DNA of 50,428 nucleotides from Sebaldella sp. (GTDB lineage: Bacteria; Fusobacteriota; Fusobacteriia; Fusobacteriales; Leptotrichiaceae). A model generated the notes under the pieces. The model made no database searches. It worked only from the letters and a program-made list of their open reading frames with translations, and was not told where the DNA came from. How positions within the stretch are numbered: the first letter of the stretch is position 1; each line of letters opens with the position of its first letter. Location of the stretch: assembly GCA_018058425.1 (NCBI GenBank), contig JAGOZX010000012.1:1-50428 (forward strand), written 5' to 3'. Of this stretch, positions 26,459 to 34,153 are shown piece by piece. The position numbers and the translations under genes are program-made.

Positions 26459-27769
26459 CTATTTTGCTGCTATTGGTACAAATAAGTGTGCAAAATAAAG
26501 TAAGTTTAATATTATTCCTGTTACGATAGCACCTAATGGTCCAATTGCCATTTTGATGATTTTTCTTCCTAATACTTCGTTTAAGAAATAAATTACTACA
26601 AATATAAAGAATCCTGTGTAACCACCCATTTTAATTACTGCAAATATAGAACCAACTAATAATGATAGATCCATTAGGTTTTCCATAGCTGTTCTTATAT
26701 TATCAGAAGCATGTCTAATAGATGGAAAGTGTTCTAAAAACTTACCTATTGCTCTTAAAAGAGATACTTCTAAAATAATAACTAAGGCTCCTAAGATTCC
26801 AGCTACTATCCAGTTTGGAGCTAAATAACCCACAGGGAAAATAAATGTAAGTCCAACAACGCCATATACTCCTGTAGCTAAGGCTGTAGTTGCTATTAAT
26901 GGTACGAAACCAAGACCTCTTAATAAATCACCTAAGGCAGCCTGATGTATTAATGATTTAGCAACAATAGGGTCAGTTGCTTTAGCGGCTTCTGCTAGTG
27001 GATATATAGAAACTTCTGAACCAGCAAAGTATCCTAGGTTTGCTATAATAGCAATTAAAGCACCAATTACAGCTAATAAAGGAAGATTTTTAAAAATTCT
27101 TTTAGTTCTTTGCTCAAAAATTGATTCTTCGTCATCATCGGCCTCTGTTTTAGCATTTCCTCTATTTTTAGTATCTTCAATAATAGCAAAAAGAAGAAGT
27201 AAAACAATTCCTACAAACATTTCAATTGATTCAGGATAAAGCTTTGTATACTTTACGATTAATACTCTTGTTAATAGAACAAGTACAGCTGCTATTAGTC
27301 CTTTTTTCCATTTAAATTGATAGAAAATAGCTAATATTGGAAATAGTGCAAATGCTGCAATAACTGGTGTTCCAATTTCTCCCAAGGCTCCAAGAAAGTC
27401 TACTGGAAGAGAAGTTAACGCTGTATTTAAGAACTGTAAACTTGTAACAACTAAAATCCCCCATAAAGCACCTAATGCAAATGAGATACTTTTTTTAGGA
27501 GAAGCTACTCCTATAATATCTGTTGGTAAAAATAATAGCCATGGGTTTAGAAGCCCAGTAGTTACAGTAAAAGCTATACCAATAGAAGCTATAAATCCTA
27601 CACTTAATCCAAATGCAATAGAAGAGGCTTCTGATCTCTTCATTCTTCCTTCTGTTAGTTCTGGTAATATTGGTCTGATTCCATCATGAAATACTGCCTT
27701 AGCTGTATGAGCTGCAAGTGATGTAAATCCCGTTAATAATGCTACAAATATAATTTTATAAATATCCAT
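26459..27769 (-). CDS. yhfT: YhfT-like polytopic membrane protein, probable transporter
   Basis: The 436-residue protein has about ten to twelve hydrophobic helices, separated by a charged loop near residue 205-225 (KNRGNAKTEADDDEESIFEQRTKRIFK). The N-terminus KIIFVALLTGFTSLAAHTAKAVFHDGIRPILPELTEGR is conserved in YhfT. Its role is not established; as the only membrane protein in the operon it is the best candidate for substrate uptake. It follows yhfU by 35 bases. Confidence 0.8.
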   Translation of the reverse strand: MDIYKIIFVALLTGFTSLAAHTAKAVFHDGIRPILPELTEGRMKRSEASSIAFGLSVGFIASIGIAFTVTTGLLNPWLLFLPTDIIGVASPKKSISFALGALWGILVVTSLQFLNTALTSLPVDFLGALGEIGTPVIAAFALFPILAIFYQFKWKKGLIAAVLVLLTRVLIVKYTKLYPESIEMFVGIVLLLLFAIIEDTKNRGNAKTEADDDEESIFEQRTKRIFKNLPLLAVIGALIAIIANLGYFAGSEVSIYPLAEAAKATDPIVAKSLIHQAALGDLLRGLGFVPLIATTALATGVYGVVGLTFIFPVGYLAPNWIVAGILGALVIILEVSLLRAIGKFLEHFPSIRHASDNIRTAMENLMDLSLLVGSIFAVIKMGGYTGFFIFVVIYFLNEVLGRKIIKMAIGPLGAIVTGIILNLLYFAHLFVPIAAK

Positions 27770-27804
27770 TTATTTATACTCCTTCTAAAAATTTATATTA
27801 TTTC

Positions 27805-28170
27805 TTATTTATTCGATAAAATACTATCTAATATAATTGGTACTGTTTTTTCTATGTTTTCTACTGACATTCCAAATGCTATTTTTCCTTCATTAAGTAA
27901 TTTTATAATTTGTTCTTTATCTGGTGCAGCGCCTCCAGCTTTTGCAACTGTTGCACATTTACCATAACCTATCATTCCTATAAGTATAGAAATAGCAGCA
28001 CCTCCTCCACTGTTACAAGCTCCTAAGTAGAAGTCTAATTCACCTTTTTTAATTTTTCTGGCAGCATCTATATCTGTAGTTACTAATGTTTCAAATTGCC
28101 CGTCCCCATGTTCTAATACTGTTTTTTCAATAAGATCTTTTTTTAATCCTGCTATACCTATTCTAATCAT
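27805..28170 (-). CDS. yhfU: YhfU-like protein (DUF2620)
   Basis: The 121-residue cytoplasmic protein begins IRIGIAGLKKDLIEKTVLEHGDG and has a glycine-rich stretch with LGACNSGGGAAISILIGMIG followed by KAGGAAPDKEQI. It belongs to the YhfU family, always found with yhfT. It may be a soluble partner of the membrane protein, but no activity is known to me. The gene is 25 bases after php. Confidence 0.78.
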   Translation of the reverse strand: MIRIGIAGLKKDLIEKTVLEHGDGQFETLVTTDIDAARKIKKGELDFYLGACNSGGGAAISILIGMIGYGKCATVAKAGGAAPDKEQIIKLLNEGKIAFGMSVENIEKTVPIILDSILSNK

Positions 28171-28195
28171 TCTAATTCTCTCCTTTTTTTATATA

Positions 28196-29068
28196 TTATG
28201 AAAATATTTTTTGTGGGTTATTAATTAACATGTCATCTATTTCTTTTTTTGTTATTCCTGAATTTTCCATCATAGGAACAAATGTATCTAATAAGTGTGA
28301 ATAACCTAATCCACCATTTTTTTTGAGATGAGACTTTCTAGTAATATCCATAGAAAGAGTTATTTTATCTCCATAGCCTCTTTTTATTAGTTCTTTAATA
28401 GCAAGAACTCTTTTCTCATCAAGTAAGTAGCTGTTTTTACCAATGGTATCAAAGGCTATATTTACACCGTAGTCAAGTAATCTAAGCATATAATCCATGT
28501 TATCACTTAGGTCTGTATGACCAATTATTACTTTTTCAAAGTTTACATTATAGTTTTTCATTATTTGTATTTGTTCTAATCCCATAGTTCCAATAGAAGT
28601 ATGAGTAGATAAAACTTTTCCTGTTTCTTCATGTGCTATTGAAGCGGCTTGAAATACTTTTTTTTCTTGTTCTGTAATAATATCTTTAGAACTACCAATT
28701 TCACCTATTACTTCTGGCTTTATTCCAGTATTCTCTATACCATTTTTAATCTCATTAATCATGATTTCAGCTAGTTCTTTATTGGTTTTTTGAAATACAA
28801 TTTCAGGATAAAATTGTTCGATATAGAAACCTGTAGAGTATAAAAAGTTTATATCAACAGCTTTTCTGATCTCTTCCATATATTCCATATTTCTACCCAT
28901 TCCAATATTAGTTACTTCAATAATATTTTCTACGCCTTTTCTTTTCAGCTCTTTAAACTCTGCGATCATTCCTTCTTTATCATTAAGAAGTGTATCATCT
29001 GTATTTTTCACCTTAGAAAGGTCAATATATACATGCTCATGAATATACGTAATTCCTTTTTTTAACAT
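28196..29068 (-). CDS. php: Phosphotriesterase homology protein (Php/YhfV)
   Basis: The 290-residue TIM-barrel metallohydrolase has the metal motif HEH (His10, His12), a glutamate in VIGEIGSS (Glu123) where true phosphotriesterases have a carboxylated lysine, histidines in LSTHTSIG and IIGHTD, and the catalytic aspartate in SMDITRKSHL. The glutamate bridge is the known mark of E. coli Php. Family members are lactonases or phosphodiester hydrolases; the substrate here is unknown. It lies between yhfY and yhfU. Confidence 0.87.
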   Translation of the reverse strand: MLKKGITYIHEHVYIDLSKVKNTDDTLLNDKEGMIAEFKELKRKGVENIIEVTNIGMGRNMEYMEEIRKAVDINFLYSTGFYIEQFYPEIVFQKTNKELAEIMINEIKNGIENTGIKPEVIGEIGSSKDIITEQEKKVFQAASIAHEETGKVLSTHTSIGTMGLEQIQIMKNYNVNFEKVIIGHTDLSDNMDYMLRLLDYGVNIAFDTIGKNSYLLDEKRVLAIKELIKRGYGDKITLSMDITRKSHLKKNGGLGYSHLLDTFVPMMENSGITKKEIDDMLINNPQKIFS

Positions 29069-29097
29069 TTTTACCTCCTGTTTATTTATTATTTATT

Positions 29098-29448
29098 TTA
29101 TCCTTCCATTAAAAGACAGCCATTTATTATTAGATATTCTTTTTCATTTTTTGGTATCTCATGTTCAATGATATCTGCAATAATATCTGCAAATTTTTGT
29201 GCATTTTCAAAGTTTTCACTTTCTTTTATTTCTTCAAAGATTACATTTTCCACAGTCGAAGTAATATCTCCATTTTTAATTCTCATTATCGCCATCGAGA
29301 CATGTGTAATAAACATTTGACCAATTTCACTTCCTAAGTCTAATGAAAATTCTTTTGATATCACCTCTATAATTTTTTCTGTTTTTTCAAATGCTTCATT
29401 ATCAATCATTTCAGCATCTCTTAAAATAACTAATCTTTCTGTTTCCAT
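29098..29448 (-). CDS. yhfY: YhfY-like single PRD-domain protein
   Basis: The 116-residue protein resembles one PTS-regulation domain: an all-helical sequence with the conserved histidine region FITHVSMAIMRIKNGD near residue 47. It lacks DNA-binding and PTS-EII domains. PRD modules normally respond to phosphorylation of histidine by HPr, so it may link the operon to PTS status, though it cannot bind DNA alone. It follows a duplicated control segment and an AGGAGG box, and lies 29 bases before php. Confidence 0.72.
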   Translation of the reverse strand: METERLVILRDAEMIDNEAFEKTEKIIEVISKEFSLDLGSEIGQMFITHVSMAIMRIKNGDITSTVENVIFEEIKESENFENAQKFADIIADIIEHEIPKNEKEYLIINGCLLMEG

Positions 29449-29541
29449 AATTCCTCCTTATGTTTTTCTTATATTTTATTAAATAGAATTTCCAAATTAG
29501 GAAAACATCTATGTTTATTAATTATTTATAATGTATTATCT

Positions 29542-29561
29542 ATTTTCATTATTTTGAAAAT
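29542..29561. promoter_or_regulatory. Palindrome copy 1, proposed YhfZ operator
   Basis: ATTTTCATTATTTTGAAAAT lies about 95 bases before the yhfY start, inside the first duplicated segment. The identical 20 bases occur at two other places in this operon. Binding by YhfZ is inferred from this exact recurrence. Confidence 0.6.
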
Positions 29562-29726
29562 TGGATTTAGAAAAAAATATTGGCAGCTTATATAAATTTT
29601 ATTTTTTAATATTCTATTTTGAACTTTTAATATATAGTTTTTACATGTTTTTCTTATATTCCATTTAAGTAGAGTTTCTAAATTAGTGGAACATCTATAT
29701 TTATTAATATTTATAATATATTATCT

Positions 29727-29746
29727 ATTTTCATTATTTTGAAAAT
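29727..29746. promoter_or_regulatory. Palindrome copy 2, proposed YhfZ operator
   Basis: The same 20 bases as at 29542, located just beyond the yhfZ stop in the second duplicated segment. The bases around it have changed between the two segments while these 20 have not. Confidence 0.6.
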
Positions 29747-29765
29747 TGAATTTAAGAAAAAAATA

Positions 29766-30677
29766 TTAGTAGCTTGGATAAATTTTATCTTCTAATATTT
29801 CATTTTGAACATTTAAAATATAGTTTTTATCAATTATTTTTTTTACTATATTTTTAAGAGTACTGTCATTTTTTGTAGTTATTAAAACTGCCTCATTTGC
29901 TAAATTAACTAATTCATTATTATTTAATTCCTCATACTCAATTTTCATATTTTTCTCTTTTATTTCATCTAAGCTCCATATTGTAGCATCAATAATATTT
30001 CTTTTTAATAGTTCAGGTATTTTATTATAATCAATTTCTATAAGTTCAATATCATTTTTATCTTTAAAATAATCCATTGTGAGAAGAACTTGATCTTGAG
30101 ATTTCGGATCAATACCTACTTTTTTTATAGCGTTTTTATGGGCCTTTAAAAGTACATGACTTTCTACATAAGAGTTCTTTCCAAATTCAAAGGAGATTTC
30201 TATTTTTTTTCCAAGCTTAATGGCTTGTTCAGCTGCAAGCTTTGAAGTAATTGCAAAATCATAAATCCCAGTTTCTAAAAAATCTATTCTAATTCCAGCA
30301 CCACCCATATGGGCAAAGTAAAACTCAATTTTTTTATCAGAAAAACTTTTCTTCAAACCAGTAGCGAGTCCCTCATATCTTTTAGAATATGGAAGAGGCA
30401 TAACGCAGACAAGTTTATCAATACCAGCATAATTAAGAAGTTTTTCATATTTTATATTTTTGACTATTGTTCCTAAGTGACCTTTTTTTTCAAGAGTCAC
30501 AAATTTTTCGTCTTCTAAAAATCTAAAAGCTTTTTGTATAGTTCCAACTGAAAGGCCAAACTTTTCTGAATACTTCGGTATTGTATCTAATCGGTCTCCA
30601 ATGTTTACATCTAGAAAAACTTTAGAAATATTTACTATAGCTTGTCCATTTTTTTTCAATAAAACTTGGTTCTTCAT
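29766..30677 (-). CDS. yhfZ: YhfZ-like regulator: winged helix plus periplasmic-binding-like sensor domain
   Basis: The start at 30677 (MKNQVLLKKNGQ) has AGGGGAG 10-15 bases upstream; the earlier ATG at 30710 falls inside the palindrome and has no ribosome-binding site. The 303-residue protein has a GntR-like winged helix (about 20-75: IGDRLDTIPKYSEKFGLSVG, TIQKAFRFLEDEKFVTLEKK). A C-terminal domain like a type II binding protein follows (KLVCVMPLPYSKRYEGLATG, NIIDATIWSLDEI). It probably senses the pathway substrate. It is the first gene of the operon and likely self-regulated. Confidence 0.82.
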   Translation of the reverse strand: MKNQVLLKKNGQAIVNISKVFLDVNIGDRLDTIPKYSEKFGLSVGTIQKAFRFLEDEKFVTLEKKGHLGTIVKNIKYEKLLNYAGIDKLVCVMPLPYSKRYEGLATGLKKSFSDKKIEFYFAHMGGAGIRIDFLETGIYDFAITSKLAAEQAIKLGKKIEISFEFGKNSYVESHVLLKAHKNAIKKVGIDPKSQDQVLLTMDYFKDKNDIELIEIDYNKIPELLKRNIIDATIWSLDEIKEKNMKIEYEELNNNELVNLANEAVLITTKNDSTLKNIVKKIIDKNYILNVQNEILEDKIYPSY

Positions 30678-30702
30678 AACTTTATGCTCCCCTATAAATT
30701 GT

Positions 30703-30762
30703 ATTTTCATTATTTTGAAAATTGATTATAGTATATGATACCACGATTTTTTTTATTGTCAA
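30703..30762 (-). promoter_or_regulatory. yhf operon promoter with palindrome copy 3
   Basis: On the minus strand TTGACA (30762-30757) is followed after 16 bases by TATCAT (30740-30735), with TATACT a few bases on as an alternative. The palindrome ATTTTCATTATTTTGAAAAT at 30703-30722 lies just downstream, over the expected transcription start, the classic place for a repressor. Confidence 0.6.
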
Positions 30763-30959
30763 GTGTAAAAAATAATTTTAGAATAAGATAAAAAACTAAA
30801 GAAATTTAATTATAGCATTAATAGTTTACTTTATTATAAGAGATTAATTTAGAACAAGAATAGATTTTTTAGCAGAAAGAGGAGAGTATTAAGAACTGCT
30901 ATAAATACTATATAGCGTGAATCTCTCTCTACCAATGAGAAAAAAGAAAATGTAAAAAA

Positions 30960-30988
30960 TGGACATATAAAAGAGTAATTGATATAAT
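30960..30988 (+). promoter_or_regulatory. xth promoter
   Basis: TGGACA at 30960-30965 and TATAAT at 30983-30988 are 17 bases apart, about 65 bases before the xth start. The rest of the 30763-31052 gap shows no gene or repeat. Confidence 0.6.
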
Positions 30989-31052
30989 TAAGGTAAGAGA
31001 AAAATAAATAATCTTTATATATCATAAAATATTAAAGGAGGAGTATTTAAAT

Positions 31053-31817
31053 ATGAGAATATACTCATGGAATGTAAATGGAATTAGGGCTTTATATAAT
31101 AAAGGAGAGTTTTTAAAAATATTTGAAAATGAGGATCCAGATATTGTTTGTTTACAGGAAACTAAGGCTCAAGAGGAGCAGCTTTCAGAAGAAATTTTAA
31201 AGATAAATGGCTATAATGCATATTTTGAATCAGCAGATAAAAAAGGTTATAGTGGAGTTGCCATTTACACAAAAGAAAATCCACTTAAAGTGAAAAAATT
31301 TGAAATAGAAAGATTTGATTCAGAAGGAAGATACCTAGAATTAGAGTTTGAAAAATTTATATTAATAAATTGCTATTTTCCTAATAGCCAAGAAAAAGGA
31401 AAAAGGCTTGACTATAAAATAGATTTTTGTGAAGAAATTTTAAAATATTTAGATGAAAGAAAAAAAAGTGGTAAGGCAGTTATAATTACAGGAGATTATA
31501 ATATTGCACATGAACCTATTGACTTGGCAAGACCTAAAGATAATGAAGAAAATCCAGGTTATTTACCAGAAGAAAGAGAATGGATGAGTAAGTTTATTAA
31601 TGCAGGTTATGTAGATACTTTTCGTAAGTTTTATCCAGATGAAGTTAAGTATTCATGGTGGTCTTATAGAACAAAAGCAAGAGAAAAGAATATAGGGTGG
31701 CGTATAGATTATTTTTGTATAAATAAAGAATCAGAAGGAATCTTAGTTGATTCAGGAATAAGAAATGATATATTTGGTTCAGATCACTGTCCAATATATA
31801 TAGATATAAAACTTTAG
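31053..31817 (+). CDS. xth: Exodeoxyribonuclease III (AP endonuclease)
   Basis: The 254-residue protein has all exonuclease III motifs: WNVNGIRA at the N-terminus, DIVCLQETKAQ with the metal-binding glutamate, YSGVAIYTKE, the GDYNIAHEPIDLARPK loop, YSWWSYRTKAREKNIGWRIDYF, and the terminal GSDHCPIYIDI with catalytic histidine. It cuts DNA at abasic sites. The AGGAGG box fixes the start. Its stop overlaps the convergent recombinase stop by 4 bases. Confidence 0.96.
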   Translation: MRIYSWNVNGIRALYNKGEFLKIFENEDPDIVCLQETKAQEEQLSEEILKINGYNAYFESADKKGYSGVAIYTKENPLKVKKFEIERFDSEGRYLELEFEKFILINCYFPNSQEKGKRLDYKIDFCEEILKYLDERKKSGKAVIITGDYNIAHEPIDLARPKDNEENPGYLPEEREWMSKFINAGYVDTFRKFYPDEVKYSWWSYRTKAREKNIGWRIDYFCINKESEGILVDSGIRNDIFGSDHCPIYIDIKL

Positions 31818-32386
31818 ATATTAATAATAGCCTTACTGCTAATTTTTTCTAGATCAGTATCAGAAATCCCCAAATAGCGTTGAGTTACTGAGGTATTACT
31901 ATGATTTAGCAATCTTCTCACTAACTCAATATTATTTTTGCTCTCTTTATATTTTAAAGTGGCAAAAGTTTTTCTGAAACTATGTGTAGAAATATCTTTT
32001 AATTCTAAATGTTCAGTTACAAGTTTCAAGTTTTTTTGAACAGCTCGAACACTGAGGTTTGTAAATACTTGATCCTCATATTTTATATTATTTTTTGAAC
32101 AATAATTTAAAATAGCAAGATATGTATTTTTAGGATATGAACGAGATAGAGTCTTTTTTGTCTTTCGCTCAATTATGTCAATTCTTGAATTAATAATGTC
32201 TTTCTTTTTTAAATTCAGGACATCACCTATTCTAAGTCCAGTATTCACTTGGAATAGTAATAAAAAATAAATCTTTAATTTTGGTCTAAAAGTTTTACTT
32301 ATATTATTTCTTCTGTATGTGAATCCACTTTTGAATAGGGTTAGAATATCATTTAATTCTTTTAGTGTTAATGATCTGGTTTTCAT
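31814..32386 (-). CDS. Small tyrosine recombinase (catalytic domain only)
   Basis: The 190-residue protein carries the tyrosine-recombinase set: first arginine in NTGLRIGDVLNL, HSFRKT (His-x-x-Arg), the late histidine in LLNHSNTSVTQRYLG, and the tyrosine nucleophile in the same stretch. The usual N-terminal core-binding domain is absent, as in FimB-type switch recombinases. I found no flanking inverted repeats by eye that would mark an invertible segment. It may act elsewhere or be a leftover of a mobile element. It is convergent with xth. Confidence 0.85.
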   Translation of the reverse strand: MKTRSLTLKELNDILTLFKSGFTYRRNNISKTFRPKLKIYFLLLFQVNTGLRIGDVLNLKKKDIINSRIDIIERKTKKTLSRSYPKNTYLAILNYCSKNNIKYEDQVFTNLSVRAVQKNLKLVTEHLELKDISTHSFRKTFATLKYKESKNNIELVRRLLNHSNTSVTQRYLGISDTDLEKISSKAIINI

Positions 32387-32659
32387 TATTTTCCTCCATA
32401 GTTATTTTAGTAAATATATTTTAATTATGCCAGTACTTTATTATATTAACATAAAATTTTAAATTTACTTGTTAATATATAATAAATATACTTTAAAATG
32501 GTAAGATTATTTACATTAATTAAATTTAGAAGAGATAAAAGGATTTATATGTAATAAAAACTTTATTTTATAAAATAGTCTATAAACAGAGTAATTTTTA
32601 ATAAGGTTTAAGATAAAGTAAAATCTAAAAGTACAAAATGTGTAAAAGGAGAAATAGAA

Positions 32660-33190
32660 ATGAAAAACTTAGTTTTTATACTAATTTCGGTATTTTTTAT
32701 ATCATGCACAGTAGTTGAAGCTGATGCACAGATAGATAAAATAGTTGCAGGATTAGAAGATAAAAAAGAGATATTTTACGTTTTAGAGAAGCTTAATGAA
32801 GCTTCAGTAAAAGATAATAGAGGGAAATTAAGAGAAGTTTTAGACCCAAGTTCTAAAAGCAGCTTTTCTTCAAAAAAAGAATTAGAAACTTTTGTTTTAA
32901 AAATTTTAAAAAATACTGATTATCCAACACTATTTCAAATGCTTGATGTTTATGCTTTTAATGATGGTTTTTCTGCTACTAAAACTTTGAAAATTTATGA
33001 AATTAATAAAAAAATTGAAAACTCAACTTTATCAATGGTTTTAAATAAACGTACAGAAAATGTATATTCGGTTACAATAAAAAAAATAAGTGAAACTAAT
33101 GGATATAAAGTGTCAGAAGGAGTTTCTTTTGAGCTTAGGAAAAATGGGACTAAATATAAAATTTATAGTGTAGGGCTATTCTCTTCTTAA
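32660..33190 (+). CDS. Lipoprotein of unknown function
   Basis: The 176-residue protein has a lipoprotein signal MKNLVFILISVFFISC (lipobox cysteine 16). The mature part is helical at first (AQIDKIVAGLEDKKEIFYVL), then probably beta-rich with many lysines. I do not recognise a family. The ribosome-binding site AAAGGAG is well placed. It stands alone in a 967-base stretch between the recombinase and the FNT gene; the 273 bases before it hold no other gene that I can see. Confidence 0.7.
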   Translation: MKNLVFILISVFFISCTVVEADAQIDKIVAGLEDKKEIFYVLEKLNEASVKDNRGKLREVLDPSSKSSFSSKKELETFVLKILKNTDYPTLFQMLDVYAFNDGFSATKTLKIYEINKKIENSTLSMVLNKRTENVYSVTIKKISETNGYKVSEGVSFELRKNGTKYKIYSVGLFSS

Positions 33191-33290
33191 AGTATGATTT
33201 TTTAGCATAAACTACTTAATTTATTTTAAAATAGAAAGAGAAAGAAAAAAGTGTATTTATCGATTTGATATTTATTGAAAAAATACATTT

Positions 33291-33329
33291 TTGTTACATT
33301 GGTTACAAGAGATTTTTTTCACATATGAT
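33291..33329 (+). promoter_or_regulatory. Promoter region of the asr operon with a Rex-like site
   Basis: TTGTTACATTGGTTACAA (33291-33308) matches 11 of the 14 fixed positions of the Rex pattern TTGTTAANNNNTTAACAA and overlaps a TTACAA -35 candidate; TATGAT at 33324-33329 is a plausible -10, though the spacing is 15. Redox control through Rex is an inference. Confidence 0.4.
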
Positions 33330-33362
33330 AAAATAAAAATGAAATAGGAGAGGATGAAAAAA

Positions 33363-34124
33363 ATGTATAGTGAAACTTTAGAAAAAATGGATAATTCAGG
33401 TATGGCAAAAGTGAGGCTTTTAAAAGAGAGTAAATTAAAGTATTTTGTTGCTGCAATGTTAGCGGGGCTTTATGTTGGCTTAGGAATAATTCTTATTACA
33501 ACAATTGGAGGACTAACAAAACAAAGTGGTCCGCAATTTAAAGTATTTATGGGACTAGGATTTGGAATAGCTTTAAGTTTAGTAATTATGGCTGGTTCAG
33601 AATTATTTACAGGAAATAATATGCTTATGACATCTGGAATGCTGAATAAAAAAATAAGTGTAAAAGATGCAATAAGTATATGGATATTTAGTTATGCAGG
33701 AAATTTAGCAGGTTCAATATTAGTAGGAGCATTGTTTTTTTATTCAAAAGCTGGTAACAAAGATGTGGTGGATTTTTTAATGAATACAGCGAAAACAAAA
33801 ATGACAACGCCAACATCAGATCTATTCTTTAAAGGAATATTATGTAACATCTTAGTTTGTCTTGCAGTATTATGTGCAATAAAATTAAAGGAAGAAACAG
33901 CTAAATTAATTATGATATTTTGGTGTTTATTTGCATTTATTACTTCAGGATTTGAACATAGTGTAGCTAATATGACTGTTTTTTCAGCAGCTTTATTTTA
34001 TCCAAGTATTGCTGGGGTAACAATGGCAGGTGCAGTTCATAACTTAGTTTGGGTAACATTAGGAAATATGGTCGGAGGATGTGGCTTAGGAGCAGTTTAT
34101 TATTTGTTGGGAAGAAAAAAATAA
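33363..34124 (+). CDS. Formate/nitrite transporter-family channel, probable hydrosulfide channel
   Basis: The start at 33363 (MYSETLEK) suits the GGAGAGG box at 33347-33353; an ATG at 33354 is too close to it. The roughly 253-residue protein has six membrane helices and FNT motifs: FVAAMLAGLYVGLGI, GSELFTGNNMLM, GNLAGSILVG, GILCNILVCLAV and HSVANMTVF. An FNT member next to asrABC in Clostridium difficile was shown to conduct hydrosulfide. The same context here, with asrA 29 bases downstream, favours HS- export over formate or nitrite. Confidence 0.85.
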   Translation: MYSETLEKMDNSGMAKVRLLKESKLKYFVAAMLAGLYVGLGIILITTIGGLTKQSGPQFKVFMGLGFGIALSLVIMAGSELFTGNNMLMTSGMLNKKISVKDAISIWIFSYAGNLAGSILVGALFFYSKAGNKDVVDFLMNTAKTKMTTPTSDLFFKGILCNILVCLAVLCAIKLKEETAKLIMIFWCLFAFITSGFEHSVANMTVFSAALFYPSIAGVTMAGAVHNLVWVTLGNMVGGCGLGAVYYLLGRKK

Positions 34125-34153
34125 CTATAAAGTGAAGGTAAAGAGAGGCAGAT

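Larger units (their letters stand above)
29461..29830 (-). repeat. Tandem direct duplication of about 185 bases
   Basis: Segments 29461-29645 and 29646-29830 align end to end, both starting TGTTTTTCTTATATT and both ending near TATAGTTTTTA, with clear but diverged identity. The second copy contains the last codons and stop of yhfZ. The first contains a decayed copy of that end, whose stop codon has changed from TAA to CAA. Each copy holds one of the palindromes described separately. Between yhfZ and yhfY there is no other gene. Confidence 0.88.

Noticed and set aside
30677..30710. Longer yhfZ start at 30710
   Set aside because: That ATG is inside the palindrome and has no Shine-Dalgarno box, whereas the ATG at 30677 has AGGGGAG at a good distance.
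31814..32659. Invertible promoter next to the tyrosine recombinase
   Set aside because: No pair of inverted repeats of useful length could be found by eye on either side of the gene.
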